From contig NZ_AUBC01000014.1 of assembly GCF_000429045.1 (NCBI RefSeq), positions 62,001-126,000 on the forward strand: a DNA stretch of 64,000 bases, given 5' to 3'. The translations under genes were made by a program, and so were the position numbers. The notes under the pieces are model-generated. The model was given only the letters and a program-made list of their open reading frames with translations, did no database searches and was not told the origin of the DNA. Position 1 is the first letter of the stretch, and each line of letters opens with the position of its first letter. This stretch comes from Salinarimonas rosea DSM 21201. GTDB taxonomy: Bacteria > Pseudomonadota > Alphaproteobacteria > Rhizobiales > Beijerinckiaceae. Positions 63,117 through 64,000 of this stretch are shown piece by piece.

Positions 63117-64000
63117 GAGCCGCCCTCCCGCCGATCCGTCTCGCCCCGATCCACCTTCGCGGCCCCGACCTGGTCGGCGACGACCGCGCCGCGGGCGCCG
63201 AGCGGCGCGTCCGGCGGGCGGGTCGTGTCGGCTGCCGTCTGGTGCTCCATCTCCGCGTCGACCTCCGCGCCCACGAGCAGGATGACCGTCGAGATCCAGG
63301 CCCACATCATCACCGCCGCGATCGTGCCGAGAGAGCCGTAGGTCGCGGAGAAGTCGGTGAGGTTCGAGACATAGTACGAAAACCCCGCCGAACCAACGAG
63401 CCAGACCGCCGAGGCGGTGAGCGAGCCCGGCGAGATCCAGCGCCAGCGCGCCGCCGCGCGGCTCGGGCCGTAGCGGTAGAGCGCGGCGATGCCGACATTG
63501 GCGACGAAGAACAGCACCAGCGTGGGGAAGGCGGCGATGAGCAGGCGCCCGACCCCGCCGAGCGGCAGCGCCTGGAGCAGGACGGGAACGCCGACCACGA
63601 CGTTGACGAGGATCGTCGTGAAGACGAGCGTCGCCAGCGTGAAGGCGAAGGAGCGGCCGTAGAGCGAGACGAGCGGGCGTTTCTCGCGCTCGCCGTAGAT
63701 GACGTTGAGCGCGTCGAACAGCGCCAGCACCGCCGAGTTGATGATCCACAGCGCGATGGCGAGCGTGATCGCGAGCGTCGCGGTGAGCGTGCCGGTCTGG
63801 GCCGCGATCAGGCGGTCGAGCTCGCTCGCGATCAGCTCCAGCAGCCCGCTCGGCAGGAAGCCCCGGAGATCGTCGAGCTGCCCGGAGAGCACCTGCGGAT
63901 CGGCCACGAGGCCGAACAGGGCCACCAGAGCCGCGAGCGAGGGCACGATGGCGAAGACGAGGAAGAAGGCCGCGCCCGCCGCGTTGGGCGCGATACGGTC
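63113..64000 (-). CDS. YihY/BrkB family membrane protein (5' end outside window)
   Basis: The frame is open to the window edge; 295 codons are visible. It shows the BrkB pattern: NAAGAAFFLVFAIVPSLAALVALFGLV at the visible start, LAITLAIALWIINSAVLALFDALNVIYG, then several helices and SYYVSNLTDFSATYGSLGTIAAVMMWAWISTVILLVGAEVDAEME, the family-typical end. A soluble tail follows. The family is of inner-membrane proteins of unknown transport role (early reports as RNase BN were wrong). Its stop overlaps the NfeD GTG. Confidence 0.93.
   Translation of the reverse strand, partial: DRIAPNAAGAAFFLVFAIVPSLAALVALFGLVADPQVLSGQLDDLRGFLPSGLLELIASELDRLIAAQTGTLTATLAITLAIALWIINSAVLALFDALNVIYGEREKRPLVSLYGRSFAFTLATLVFTTILVNVVVGVPVLLQALPLGGVGRLLIAAFPTLVLFFVANVGIAALYRYGPSRAAARWRWISPGSLTASAVWLVGSAGFSYYVSNLTDFSATYGSLGTIAAVMMWAWISTVILLVGAEVDAEMEHQTAADTTRPPDAPLGARGAVVADQVGAAKVDRGETDRREGGS

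Noticed and set aside
61668..63341. A 557-residue plus-strand reading frame opposite the NfeD gene
   Set aside because: It is Arg/Asp/Glu/His-rich with no fold pattern, a typical antisense shadow in GC-rich DNA; the minus strand holds a clear NfeD protein.

Overview
The window is a 64 kb piece of a very GC-rich alphaproteobacterial chromosome, most likely from the order Hyphomicrobiales (Rhizobiales). The evidence is a CpdR response regulator beside an N-formylglutamate amidohydrolase and tRNA-Val, DUF1489, GFA and DUF1428 proteins, a molybdenum cofactor/FdhD cluster, and S4 and Mrp proteins of alphaproteobacterial type. The species cannot be fixed from sequence reading alone. Both ends are cut: an FtsX-type permease lacks its N-terminus at the left, and a YihY/BrkB protein lacks its N-terminus at the right.

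Layout. 1-9.6 kb: FtsX permease, Bax-inhibitor-1 protein with a clear terminator, MATE exporter, small membrane protein, DsbA-like oxidoreductase, and a TRAP transporter (DctP, DctQ, and a DctM interrupted by an in-frame TAG). 9.6-12.0 kb: a GntR regulator overlapping an N-formylglutamate amidohydrolase, divergent from cpdR, then tRNA-Val(GAC). 12.0-25.0 kb: an integrated mobile element inserted in the 3' half of tRNA-Val and bounded by a perfect 47-bp direct repeat (11999-12045 and 24932-24978). It carries a tyrosine integrase, an excisionase-like HTH protein, a winged-helix replication-type protein, a ribbon-helix-helix protein, a terminase-small-subunit-like HTH protein, several unknown genes of lower GC, a serine recombinase, and a 1452-aa HNH-NACHT protein that looks like an anti-phage STAND ATPase. 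No capsid or tail genes are visible, so the layout suggests a phage satellite or small integrative element with defence cargo.

25.1-38.6 kb: a phosphopantetheinyl transferase, metallophosphoesterase, LysR regulator, and a divergent peptide-type ABC operon (two permeases, two ATPases, a binding protein) running into a CocE/S15 hydrolase and a CapA-like protein. A minus-strand run of small enzymes follows (GFA, cupin, two VOC proteins of which one is frameshifted, DUF1428). 38.9-49.2 kb: molybdenum cofactor region with a degenerate MoeA paralogue, a MoeA-binding-protein fusion, a WD40-cytochrome c, Mrp, FdhD, MobA, a third MoeA and MobB. It is interrupted by an FRG-domain gene with a small partner.

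49.2-64 kb: an AT-rich gap with a broken gene remnant, an EamA transporter, DUF805, a thiolase, sirtuin, GNAT, a REP-like palindromic block, DUF1489, a 1218-aa PD-(D/E)xK-STAND ATPase with nine 34-residue repeats divergent from rpsD, a Spy/CpxP-like protein, and a slipin-NfeD-BrkB run. The strongest candidates for undescribed biology are the two nuclease-STAND proteins, the element that carries the first of them, and a dispersed palindromic motif (TTGCAACSSGKTGCAA type) found eight times in the element's first 7.4 kb.
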